From assembly GCA_040769385.1 (NCBI GenBank), contig JAXGLD010000005.1, positions 1 to 64,000 on the forward strand: DNA of 64,000 nucleotides. Direction: 5' to 3'. The notes beneath the pieces were generated by a model that was not told where the DNA came from, searched no databases, and saw only the letters and a program-made list of their open reading frames with translations. The position numbers and the translations under genes are program-made. The stretch is from PHAA01 sp022706565 (lineage in GTDB: Bacteria; Bacillota; Syntrophomonadia; Syntrophomonadales; Syntrophomonadaceae). How positions within the stretch are numbered: position 1 is the first letter of the stretch; every line of letters begins with the position of its first letter. Positions 36,078 to 43,928 of the stretch are shown here, piece by piece.

Positions 36078-36245
36078 TTGCCCCAGGTTCGGATTTTGGT
36101 ATATAATCTATACATTGTAGTAAGGTAGGTTATCCCAAGCGTAGGAATTACACATTTATTAAGTAGCTGGTAGGGTAGTAGGTGGGAAAAGTACAGGGTA
36201 CATATTCCTGATTGGTCTGCACTCGCCGGGAGTGCTTTTTTCTTT
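36078..36245 (+). promoter_or_regulatory. Promoter and attenuator-like leader of the lyase gene
   Basis: A TTGCCC (36078-36083) and TATAAT (36102-36107) pair, 18 nt apart, gives a start near 36114. The leader ends in an intrinsic terminator, GCACTC (36219-36224) with GAGTGC (36230-36235) then TTTTTTC, 85 bp before the start codon. Such a terminator inside a 5' leader suggests attenuation. I saw no leader peptide and no known riboswitch or T-box core. Seven TAG triplets occur but their spacing is irregular. Bases 35954-36077 hold nothing I can name. Confidence 0.6.
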
Positions 36246-36330
36246 GCCTATCGGCACGTTGAAGGAGGGAAGGCAGAGACCTGTAACTGATCTCAAGTTT
36301 TTAATTATCTGGACAAGGAGTGATTGCATA

Positions 36331-37779
36331 ATGGCCAATATAAAATTCTTTTTCGGAGATGACGTTCCCCTTGAGATGCACAAGGTGCGCATTGTACAGA
36401 AACTGAACCTGCCCAATGTAGATGAGCGTTTGACTTACATAAGAGGGGCGGGCAACAATACCTTCCTGCTTAACAACCGCGACGTATTTATGGATATGCT
36501 TACCGACAGCGGCGTCAATGCTATGAGTGACCAACAGCTGGCCGCTATGATGGTGGCCGACGACAGTTATGCCGGATCAGAGACATTCACCCGGCTGCAG
36601 AAAAAACTCCAGGAGATCTTTGGCATGGAATACTTCCTGCCCGCCCATCAGGGAAGGGCAGCCGAGAATATCATCTCCCAGACTTTTGTGACTCCTGGTT
36701 CGATCGTACCGATGAACTTCCATTTCACCACCACCAAATCCCACATAGTATTGAACGGAGGCCGGGTGGAGGAGATCGTCATCCCCGAAGGTCTGGTGAT
36801 TGAGAGCGATCATCCCTTCAAAGGCAATACCGATATCCCCAGGCTGCGGGCCTTGATCGAGGAAAACGGTGCCGACAAGATTGCCTATGTTCGCCTGGAA
36901 GCGGGCACCAACCTCATCGGGGGCCAACCTTTCTCCCTGGAGAACATGCGCCAGGTACGTGAAGTCTGCAACGAATTCGGTGTTCTTTTAGTTCTGGATG
37001 CTAGCTTGCTGGCTGACAACCTCTATTTCATAAAAGAAAGGGAAGCCCAATGCAAGGACATGAGCATCCGGGAAATCACCATGGAGATGGCCAGACTATC
37101 CCACATCATCTATTTCTCGGCCCGCAAGTTGGGTTGTGCCCGGGGCGGGGGAATATGCACCGATGATTATGGGCTTTATATGAAGATGCGGGAATTGATA
37201 CCTCTCTATGAAGGATTCCTCACCTATGGCGGTATGTCGGTACGGGAAATGGAAGCTATGACTGTGGGACTGGAAGAAACCATGGATGAGGATATGATCA
37301 GCCAGGGTCCCATCTTTATCGAATATATGGTAAACGAACTGAAACGCAGAGGAGTACCGGTGGTGACCCCGGCCGGTGGTCTGGGCTGCCACCTCAATGC
37401 TATGAAATTTTTGTCCCATGTTCCTCAGAACGAGTACCCGGCCGGAGCCTTGGCTTCCGCGGTTTATATCATCAGCGGGGTAAGAGGGATGGAGCGGGGC
37501 ACCATGTCCGAACAGCGGGATGAAAACGGGGTAGAGCCTATGTCGGAAATGGAATTGCTGCGCCTGGCCATGCCGCGGCGGGTATTCACCCTTTCTCAGG
37601 TGAAATACGCTATTGACCGTATCCACTGGCTGTATCAGAACCGGGAATTGGTGGGCGGTCTCAAATTTGTGGAAGAGCCCAGGATCCTGCGCTTCTTCTT
37701 TGGGCGGCTGGCTCCGACCTCCGATTGGCAAGAGAAACTAGTGGCGAAATACAAAGCCGACTTTGGCGACAGCTTGTAA
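36331..37779 (+). CDS. Tryptophanase/tyrosine phenol-lyase family protein (divergent)
   Basis: The 482-residue PLP protein follows the beta-eliminating lyase family: VDERLTYIRGAGNNTFLLNNRDVFMDMLTDSGVNAMSD, AYAGSETF, PAHQGRAAENIIS, the likely Schiff-base Lys in FSARKLGCARGG, TYGGMSVREMEAM and GVRGMERGTMS. In tyrosine phenol-lyase and tryptophanase the cofactor Asp is followed by DATRCxEN; here it reads DASLLADN, so the Arg is missing. That may change substrate or activity. ATG 36331 follows AAGGAG with 10-nt spacing. A promoter, attenuator-like leader and repeat A7 surround it. Confidence 0.88.
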   Translation: MANIKFFFGDDVPLEMHKVRIVQKLNLPNVDERLTYIRGAGNNTFLLNNRDVFMDMLTDSGVNAMSDQQLAAMMVADDSYAGSETFTRLQKKLQEIFGMEYFLPAHQGRAAENIISQTFVTPGSIVPMNFHFTTTKSHIVLNGGRVEEIVIPEGLVIESDHPFKGNTDIPRLRALIEENGADKIAYVRLEAGTNLIGGQPFSLENMRQVREVCNEFGVLLVLDASLLADNLYFIKEREAQCKDMSIREITMEMARLSHIIYFSARKLGCARGGGICTDDYGLYMKMRELIPLYEGFLTYGGMSVREMEAMTVGLEETMDEDMISQGPIFIEYMVNELKRRGVPVVTPAGGLGCHLNAMKFLSHVPQNEYPAGALASAVYIISGVRGMERGTMSEQRDENGVEPMSEMELLRLAMPRRVFTLSQVKYAIDRIHWLYQNRELVGGLKFVEEPRILRFFFGRLAPTSDWQEKLVAKYKADFGDSL

Positions 37780-37790
37780 ATCGAACAGTC

Positions 37791-37819
37791 AATAACTTGG
37801 GGCCTGTCCCCAAGTTATT
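37791..37819. repeat. Family A palindrome, copy A7
   Basis: AATAACTTGGGG arms and a CCTGT loop, 12 bp after the lyase stop codon. Confidence 0.95.
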
Positions 37820-37856
37820 GCAAGGTTGCAGCACTTGCACAGGATAACCACATACT

Positions 37857-37890
37857 AATCGCATCTGCTCGTGCAGGTGCGATTTTTTTT
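37857..37890 (+). terminator. Intrinsic terminator after the lyase gene
   Basis: AATCGCATCTGC pairs with GCAGGTGCGATT around TCGT with one mismatch, followed by eight T. Confidence 0.88.
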
Positions 37891-38068
37891 GGCAGCGAGC
37901 TGCTGGCGGGCAGGTTGTGATCAAGCTTAAATAAGTTCCGTCTCAATCCCATCTGGGTGTCCTGGTTAGGCAAATAATGGGAAGGGTGGTACGCAAACTA
38001 GTATATAATAAGTACAGATATGAATATTTTGGGATCGACAGAGTAGTATTTTGTAGGAGGGGTGGGCA

Positions 38069-38899
38069 ATGAAAACAATCCTGGGCCTGGTGGTGTCCCA
38101 CCGCAAACTGGGCAACAGCGAGATACTGGTCAAAGAAATAATGAGAAACATACCTGGGGAATGCCACCATCAACTGATACGGGTCACCGGCCTGAACCTG
38201 GAGTCCTGCAAGGCCTGCTATGGATGTCTGCAACCCGACGCGGGATGCAAAACCAAGGATGACTTCAATTTTATTATGGAAAGCATCAAGAAGGCTGACG
38301 CGGTAATCATCGGGGTGCCGGTCTACATACTAGGGCCACATGGCTGTTATAAACTGATGCAGGACCGGATGGTGGGGGCCTACAACTATACCAAATATAC
38401 GGCTGATAAACCTTGTGCAGTGGTGGTGCCTTTCGGGACCATAGGATGGCAGGGTTATTCCAAGGCGGCGGCCAGCATTTTTCCACGCACCCTGGAAATG
38501 AAGATCATCGACATTTGGATGGTGCATGCCACCCTACCGGCGGAATCGCTGCTCAATGAAGAAAACCTCGCGTACGCCCGGAATTTGGGCCGGCGGATAT
38601 TCAACGGGGGAGAGTACCAGCCCGGTGAACGTGAGTGTCCCCAGTGCGGTTCCGACCTCTTCCACCTGCTCCCCGGCAATATAATCGAGTGTCCCATCTG
38701 CAGCGCCAAGGGTGTTCTGGGCGCGGATAATATCCCGGACTTCACTGCATCGACCCACAACCGCTTCGGCCCCCATGAGATCGAGGAGCATTTTAATGAA
38801 TACCTGGCTGAGATGCGGGCTCGTTTCAAAGCCGAGAAAGATATCCTCAAAGGGGTGCAGAAGGATTATAAAGAAATGGATTGGTGGATCAAGCCTTGA
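38069..38899 (+). CDS. NAD(P)H-dependent flavin oxidoreductase with zinc-ribbon tail
   Basis: The 276-residue protein has a flavodoxin-like fold (ILGLVVSHRKLGNSEILVKEIM, CKACYGCLQPDAGCKTKDDF, ADAVIIGVPVYILG), the multimeric FMN reductase/iron-sulfur flavoprotein type. A C-terminal segment adds a CPQCGSDLFHLLPGNIIECPICS ribbon that could bind zinc or iron like a rubredoxin. It likely acts in cytoplasmic electron transfer. AGGAGGGG precedes the ATG. The gene is single, converging with the LpdD-like gene 3 bp beyond its stop. Confidence 0.85.
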   Translation: MKTILGLVVSHRKLGNSEILVKEIMRNIPGECHHQLIRVTGLNLESCKACYGCLQPDAGCKTKDDFNFIMESIKKADAVIIGVPVYILGPHGCYKLMQDRMVGAYNYTKYTADKPCAVVVPFGTIGWQGYSKAAASIFPRTLEMKIIDIWMVHATLPAESLLNEENLAYARNLGRRIFNGGEYQPGERECPQCGSDLFHLLPGNIIECPICSAKGVLGADNIPDFTASTHNRFGPHEIEEHFNEYLAEMRARFKAEKDILKGVQKDYKEMDWWIKP

Positions 38900-38902
38900 T
38901 GC

Positions 38903-39319
38903 TCATTGGGCATATGTGACGGGCATGTCCGCCACCTGTTCCACCAGGGCATGGAAATTGGCTGTGAGAGCATCGATGTCCTGGGGAGAGGCGTCGTCCA
39001 AGTGCAAACCCGCACTGACCACCACCACCCTCTGGAAGCGAGCCGCGAGCCGCAAAGCTGCCGCCCGGGCTAGTTCATCTTCCTTGTGTCCGGTCACGCA
39101 GATAACCGATGCCGATGCAGATATCCGATTTGGGTCCGCCAAGCTGGGCCGGGGTACTGCTACAGCTGCCGCGCCGATGTGATAGGCGCTGCCGCCGCCT
39201 ATTGTTACCGCCACATCAGCCCCGTTTATCACCACCAAGGCTTCCACCCGGTGGGGGTACTGACCAACCTGGAAATGATGCGTTTCCATCCGGGTACCGC
39301 CGATATGAGCCTTATTCAT
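38903..39319 (-). CDS. LpdD-like prenylated-flavin-associated protein
   Basis: The 138-residue protein has the small-domain hallmarks I associate with the LpdD family: IGGGSAYHIGAAAVAVPRPSLADPNRISASASVICVTGHKEDELARAAALRLA. LpdD is described as subunit D or a flavin chaperone of UbiD-type decarboxylases. It overlaps the end of ubiX by 8 bp on the same strand, supporting that link. ATG 39319 is used; GAGGGAG lies just upstream. No UbiD decarboxylase gene is present in the window, so the partner must be elsewhere. Confidence 0.8.
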   Translation of the reverse strand: MNKAHIGGTRMETHHFQVGQYPHRVEALVVINGADVAVTIGGGSAYHIGAAAVAVPRPSLADPNRISASASVICVTGHKEDELARAAALRLAARFQRVVVVSAGLHLDDASPQDIDALTANFHALVEQVADMPVTYAQ

Positions 39320-39884
39320 CCGTCTCCCTCATTCCTGACCAGGGTTTGAAAGCCCGGTGTTCCAAACCAAACTGCATCAAGATCTTGCCTATCAGGAAAT
39401 CAACCTGATCCTGCAAGGTATGGGGTGAATTGTAGAATGTCAACATGGGGGGAATGATGGCGCAGCCGTTGTCCGCGGCCTCCAGCAGGTTTTTAAGGTG
39501 GGCCTTACCCAGTGGGGTCTCGCGCGGAACCAGCACCACCCGGCGGTTTTCCTTCAGGCAGACATCGGCCGCCCGCACCATGAGATTGTTGGCATAACCA
39601 TGGGCCACCGCCGACAAGGTCTTCATACTGCAGGGTATGATGATCATACCGCCAGTTGGGAAGGAGCCGCTGGAGATGGGGGCGGCCAGGTCATTGATAT
39701 CATAGTAATGGTCCGCCAGGTTTATCACTTCATCCAGGGTCACCTCGGTTTCGTACTGGAAGGTAATCCGGGCGCCTTCAGAAATAAGCAAGTGAGTCTC
39801 TACCGCTTGTTCTTTCAATGCTTTAAGCAGTTCGAGGCCCAGCACCACCCCGCTGGCCCCGGAGATGCCGACAATAATCCTCAT
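39312..39884 (-). CDS. ubiX: UbiX-family flavin prenyltransferase
   Basis: The 190-residue protein starts MRIIVGISGASGVVLGLELL and has the FMN-binding ISSGSFPTGGMIIIPCSMKTLSAVAHGYANNLMVRAADVCLKE core, RRVVLVPRETPLGKAHL and the MLTFYNSPHTLQDQVDF C-terminus. UbiX adds a dimethylallyl group to FMN to make the UbiD cofactor prFMN. ATG 39884 (8 nt after AAAGGTGG) is preferred to a start 11 codons upstream. It is co-transcribed with the LpdD-like gene. No ubiD is nearby. Confidence 0.93.
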   Translation of the reverse strand: MRIIVGISGASGVVLGLELLKALKEQAVETHLLISEGARITFQYETEVTLDEVINLADHYYDINDLAAPISSGSFPTGGMIIIPCSMKTLSAVAHGYANNLMVRAADVCLKENRRVVLVPRETPLGKAHLKNLLEAADNGCAIIPPMLTFYNSPHTLQDQVDFLIGKILMQFGLEHRAFKPWSGMRETDE

Positions 39885-39995
39885 TATGTCAACCACCTTT
39901 GTATAACTGATATCCACTTGGTACCAAACCCCTGTTGAGGCTATTTCCCGTATTCATTACAGCATAATCGACTGCAGAGCCTTCTTCAAGGTGAT

Positions 39996-40024
39996 AATAA
40001 CTTGGGGACAGGCCCCAAGTTATT
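39996..40024. repeat. Family A palindrome, copy A8
   Basis: Same 12-bp arms, loop ACAGG on the plus strand, that is, the orientation of A1 and A2. It lies between the starts of ubiX and the end of the merR gene. Confidence 0.95.
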
Positions 40025-40113
40025 GACCGAGACCAACAAAAGACCGGTCAGACTTGAAATGTCAGGCCGGTTCAATGTTCTGTGAGGTTGGTTTTAACTT
40101 GAGACTTAAGCTG

Positions 40114-40617
40114 CTACTTCCCGGTCAACCGGGACAGCCACGACTTGGGACGCTCATCCTGTTCCCGTTTCCACAACCGGATCAGCTCATCCACCTGTTC
40201 TTCCTTCTTGGCATCCCGCTGTTTCATTTTCGCCTCCAACGCCTCGATCTTTTGACTTAGCAGCCGATTTTGGGCAATAAGTTCATCGTTTTGTTCCACG
40301 ATCCGGCGCAGCGAATTATTAAGCTCGGTGAAATCTATGCTGGGCATGGTAGGACGGTCAAAAGTCTGCAGGGATGTCTCCTGGCTCTCCTCCATATTGG
40401 CCAGGGCCATCCGGATAGCGGTAGTGTTTAAACCCTTTTCATTCTTGAGCGTCAGTATCAACCGCAGGGTTTCCAGGTCCGACTCACTGTACAGGCGGTC
40501 GCCCCGTTCATCCCGTTTGATCTTGAGCCGCAGGGTATGCTCCAGGTAACGAAGGGTATGCTGCTCGATAGCGAGCATCTCAGCAACTTCACCGATTTTA
40601 TAATAAATCGTATCCAT
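40114..40617 (-). CDS. MerR-family transcriptional regulator
   Basis: The 167-residue protein has an N-terminal MerR winged helix (YYKIGEVAEMLAIEQHTLRYLEHTL, RGDRLYSESDLETLRLI) and a C-terminal coiled coil (LNNSLRRIVEQNDELIAQNRLLSQKIEALEAKM) with a basic tail. There is no metal-binding Cys pair, so an effector is not evident; MlrA-like or chromosome-associated MerR roles are possible. The ATG at 40617 follows AAAGGTGAC. It sits alone between ubiX and the second aarF. Confidence 0.85.
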   Translation of the reverse strand: MDTIYYKIGEVAEMLAIEQHTLRYLEHTLRLKIKRDERGDRLYSESDLETLRLILTLKNEKGLNTTAIRMALANMEESQETSLQTFDRPTMPSIDFTELNNSLRRIVEQNDELIAQNRLLSQKIEALEAKMKQRDAKKEEQVDELIRLWKREQDERPKSWLSRLTGK

Positions 40618-40878
40618 ACAGTCACCTTTCCAGACAGTACTTCATAAATTGTTATCAGGTGAGGCAGTTAGGTCCCAACAGGCAACCAGAGCCTTCCCGC
40701 CTCTTCACAAGTAGTTGTAAAGCAGGCCTAAAATGGTTCATGGTTATCAACCTCCCTGTTAACTTGATTGCTAAGCTCATACTTTCCCCTCTTTTTCGCT
40801 CATTATAGAGTTCGGTTGGTTAACAAGTTCATTATCAAGTGCCATGTGAACCTTAATCCTAACCCATATATATGAGCA

Positions 40879-40915
40879 CAGCCGCCCTAACATGTAAGGA
40901 CGGCTGATTTTTTAT
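40879..40915 (+). terminator. Rightward terminator without an assigned transcript
   Basis: CAGCCG and CCT (40879-40888) pair with AGG and CGGCTG (40897-40906), followed by ATTTTTTATTT. Its T-run faces right, but flanking genes on both sides are on the minus strand. The rest of 40618-40878 has no supported gene. Confidence 0.6.
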
Positions 40916-40948
40916 TTGAGCGTTGCGCTACTATGCAATTACCCGGCT

Positions 40949-42634
40949 TTAACGGCCCTGGCGGCGGAAAGCGTGGGGAGGAGGGGCCTTCATGCGGCGG
41001 CGCACCTGGGGGCGGCCTCGGCGAATCAGATATAGAGGCAGCAAAAGGGCTGCGCCCAAAGCCCAGCGGGCTTCGCTGCTGAACCCATTGACCTGCAGGT
41101 AGGCGGCCGTCAGGATAGCAAAGCCGAATACCACTGCCGCGGCAACATAGTAAATAGCCCGGGTGTTGGCAGCCAGCGATCCTTCCCATTCCGCCAGGGA
41201 GAGTCTGACATTGAGGTCGCCTTTTTCCATGCGGCGCAATACCTTTTCCGCCAGCGGCGGCACTTCCAGCAGGGAAGTAGCGAACAGGGTGCTTTTTTCT
41301 TTAACGGCGTCCCAGACTCCGGCGTCCTTGCGGGCGAACGAGGATAGGTAAGGCTTGGCTTCGTCCAAGAAGTTGAAATTGGGATCGAGGCCGATGCAGA
41401 TGCCGTACAAGGTTCCCAGCGCCCGGCCCATAAAGGTGAACTGGGCAGGTATCTGGAAAGGCTGTTCGTACAGCAGTGTCTCAAGATCCTTGAGGAAACC
41501 GCTGAAATCGGCTTTAGCAAAATCGATACCGGTGCCCAGGGTTTCCTCCAACAGGAGTCCTACCGCCCGGGCCACCAATTCGGTATCGGCATCATAACGC
41601 AGAAAGCCGATTTTCTTGAAATAACCTACCACTGCCACATTGTCACGTTTGACGATGGCCAGCACCAGGTCGATCAGCACCTCTTTCAATTCCTCAGGGA
41701 TGGATCCCACCATGCCGAAGTCCAGCATCACCAGCTGGCCTTCGGGGGTAATAAACAAGTTGCCCGGGTGAGGGTCGGCATGAAAGAAACCGTCGGCCAG
41801 GATTTGATTAATATAGGCCCGCAACAGGATAAGAGCGATCTGGTTGCGGTCTACTCCCAGGCGGGACAGTTCGTCGTAATTGGTGATCTTGATCCCTTCC
41901 ATATATTCCATGGTCAGCACCCGGTGGGTGGTGTAGTCCCAGAAAATGGCGGGGAAGAGTATATTCTCATCCCGGGCTCGGGTGTTGGCGGCGATGGTCT
42001 CGGCGTTGTGGCCTTCCTTGACGTAATCGAGCTCATCCAATAGGGTTTCGGCAAATTCCGCGTAGATTGCGTCAAGATCGATCTTGCTTTCCCAGTCGGT
42101 CAGGCGTTTGATAATATCGATCACCAGGGCGATGGCCTTCAAATCGATGCGGACCATCTCATCGATACCAGGTCGCTGGATCTTGATGGCCACCGTTTCA
42201 CCGCTGGACAACACCCCCCGGTGGACCTGTCCCAATGATGCTGAGGCCACCGGCATTTCCTCCACCTGAGCATAGACCTCTTCCAGGGAGCGGGCCATAT
42301 CCTCTTCCGCTACCTGGCGAACTTCCCGGAACGGAACTGGTTCGACCTCATCCTGGAGTCCGGTAAGTTCTTTGATCGTAGATTGGGGAAAGACGTCTAC
42401 CCGGGTACTGAAGAACTGGCCCAGCTTGATCAACAGCCCACCCAGTTCGACCGCGGTGTGACGGAAGCGGCGCGCCTCGGATACGAACAGCTTTTGCCGT
42501 TGGGCTTGGGGCCAGTTGCGGCCGTGCCACAGCTTTTTGTATTTGATTGAGTAAAAGGACCAGAATATCTTCAGGAACAGGCTGACTACCGTATAGAATC
42601 GGCTTATCCTGAGCCTGGCCAAACGTAAATCCAT
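40949..42634 (-). CDS. AarF/UbiB/ABC1 atypical kinase (second copy)
   Basis: The 561-residue protein is a second full UbiB-family member: LLIKLGQFFSTRVDVFPQ (KxGQ), VASASLGQVHRG, VAIKIQRPG, HADPHPGNLF, MLDFGMVG and two C-terminal membrane helices before a very basic tail (LIRRGRPQVRRRMK). The sequence differs clearly from the 15548 copy, so the pair is not a recent duplication. The role in lipid or quinone metabolism is inferred from the family. The ATG at 42634 is supported by family length. Confidence 0.92.
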   Translation of the reverse strand: MDLRLARLRISRFYTVVSLFLKIFWSFYSIKYKKLWHGRNWPQAQRQKLFVSEARRFRHTAVELGGLLIKLGQFFSTRVDVFPQSTIKELTGLQDEVEPVPFREVRQVAEEDMARSLEEVYAQVEEMPVASASLGQVHRGVLSSGETVAIKIQRPGIDEMVRIDLKAIALVIDIIKRLTDWESKIDLDAIYAEFAETLLDELDYVKEGHNAETIAANTRARDENILFPAIFWDYTTHRVLTMEYMEGIKITNYDELSRLGVDRNQIALILLRAYINQILADGFFHADPHPGNLFITPEGQLVMLDFGMVGSIPEELKEVLIDLVLAIVKRDNVAVVGYFKKIGFLRYDADTELVARAVGLLLEETLGTGIDFAKADFSGFLKDLETLLYEQPFQIPAQFTFMGRALGTLYGICIGLDPNFNFLDEAKPYLSSFARKDAGVWDAVKEKSTLFATSLLEVPPLAEKVLRRMEKGDLNVRLSLAEWEGSLAANTRAIYYVAAAVVFGFAILTAAYLQVNGFSSEARWALGAALLLPLYLIRRGRPQVRRRMKAPPPHAFRRQGR

Positions 42635-42773
42635 GTGTTTTCCCCTTGATTCAAGATTATCTGGGCTAATTATAACAGAGTTCTGGAGAGACTAGAAATG
42701 TCGGGCGGTGAGCAGCCCAGGAGTCACATTTTGGCATATAATGATACAATAGGGTAAAAGGAGGCGTGCGGCG

Positions 42774-43901
42774 GTGAGAGGTTCGTTCGTGATTGGCCGG
42801 ATTCGAGGCATCGATATTGAAATCAATTTCAGCTGGCTGCTGATATTCGCCCTTATGACCTACATGCTGGCTACCAGTTACTTTCCGCTTAATTATCCGG
42901 ATTGGGGCCCGGCGTTGTGGTGGCTGTTGGGGGCGTCGGCCGCCCTGCTCCTGTTTGCGTCGGTGCTGCTGCACGAGCTCTGCCATTCCCTGGTGTCCGT
43001 CAGCCTGGGCCTGCCGGTGAAACGAATCACCCTATTCATTTTCGGGGGAGTGGCCCAGATCGAGGGCGAGCCCGATGAACCGATGAAAGAACTAAAGATC
43101 GCCCTGGCCGGACCGGCCATGAGCATCGTCCTGGGGATCGTATTCTTGCTCTTGGCAGGAGTATTGGCGGCCGCGGGAACCCCGCAATACGTCAGTGTAC
43201 TATTCGGATACCTGGGCACTATCAATCTGATGCTGGCGGTTTTCAATCTGGTACCGGCCTTTCCGCTGGATGGGGGAAGAGTGCTGCGGGCCATCCTTTG
43301 GCATTTTAAGGGGGACATGCAAGGGGCCACCCGGATAGCCGCATCCGCGGGAGGTGCTTTCGGCTATACCTTGATATTTTTAGGCATTTTCCTGGTTCTG
43401 GCGGGGAATCTGGCCAACGGGATTTGGATGGCGTTCATCGGCTGGTTTATTGCTCAAGCTGCTCAATCCAGCTACCAGCAGATGTTGTTGAGCGATATAT
43501 TTACGAAGATACCGGTGCGCGATTTCATGACCACCCAGGTAGTAATCGTGGACTACTTCATATCCGTGCAGGATCTGGTTGATAAATACTTCTATAAACA
43601 CAAGTACGCCTTCTTCCCGGTTCGCCAGCAGGATCAAATAACCGGGATCGTGAGCCTCAATAATGTCCGCAACCTGCCTCAGGCTGACTGGCCCCGGACC
43701 ACCGTGGGCCGCATCGTGACCCCGCTGCAGGAGAACCTGATCGTTCGCCCCGATGAGGCGGTAGCCGCGGTCATGAACAAACTGTTTGCCAACGGAGTGG
43801 GCCGGGTGCTGGTTATGGAGGGTTCGCAACTGCTGGGTCTGGTCTCCCGTACTGACGTCCTGAATTATATGCGCATCCATGGCCAACTAAGCCAAAAATA
43901 G
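42774..43901 (+). CDS. Site-2 protease (M50) with CBS domains
   Basis: The 375-residue polytopic protease has the zinc motif HELCH (His67, Glu68, His71), a second-metal NLVPAFPLDGGRVLRA motif and five to six membrane helices, then two CBS domains (about 245-370, VRDFMTTQVVIVDYF and VGRIVTPLQENLIV). This is the SpoIVFB/Rv-type S2P group that cuts membrane-bound substrates and whose CBS pair may sense nucleotides. The start is GTG 42774 after AAAAGGAGG. It converges with the membrane protein gene at 43929. Confidence 0.93.
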   Translation: MRGSFVIGRIRGIDIEINFSWLLIFALMTYMLATSYFPLNYPDWGPALWWLLGASAALLLFASVLLHELCHSLVSVSLGLPVKRITLFIFGGVAQIEGEPDEPMKELKIALAGPAMSIVLGIVFLLLAGVLAAAGTPQYVSVLFGYLGTINLMLAVFNLVPAFPLDGGRVLRAILWHFKGDMQGATRIAASAGGAFGYTLIFLGIFLVLAGNLANGIWMAFIGWFIAQAAQSSYQQMLLSDIFTKIPVRDFMTTQVVIVDYFISVQDLVDKYFYKHKYAFFPVRQQDQITGIVSLNNVRNLPQADWPRTTVGRIVTPLQENLIVRPDEAVAAVMNKLFANGVGRVLVMEGSQLLGLVSRTDVLNYMRIHGQLSQK

Positions 43902-43928
43902 TACAGCACGTACCGGGCATTATAGACT

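Noticed and set aside
36114..36200. Seven TAG triplets in the lyase leader as a TRAP-binding site
   Set aside because: Triplet spacing is 8, 16, 22, 7, 5 and 3 nt, not the regular 5-6 nt needed for TRAP.
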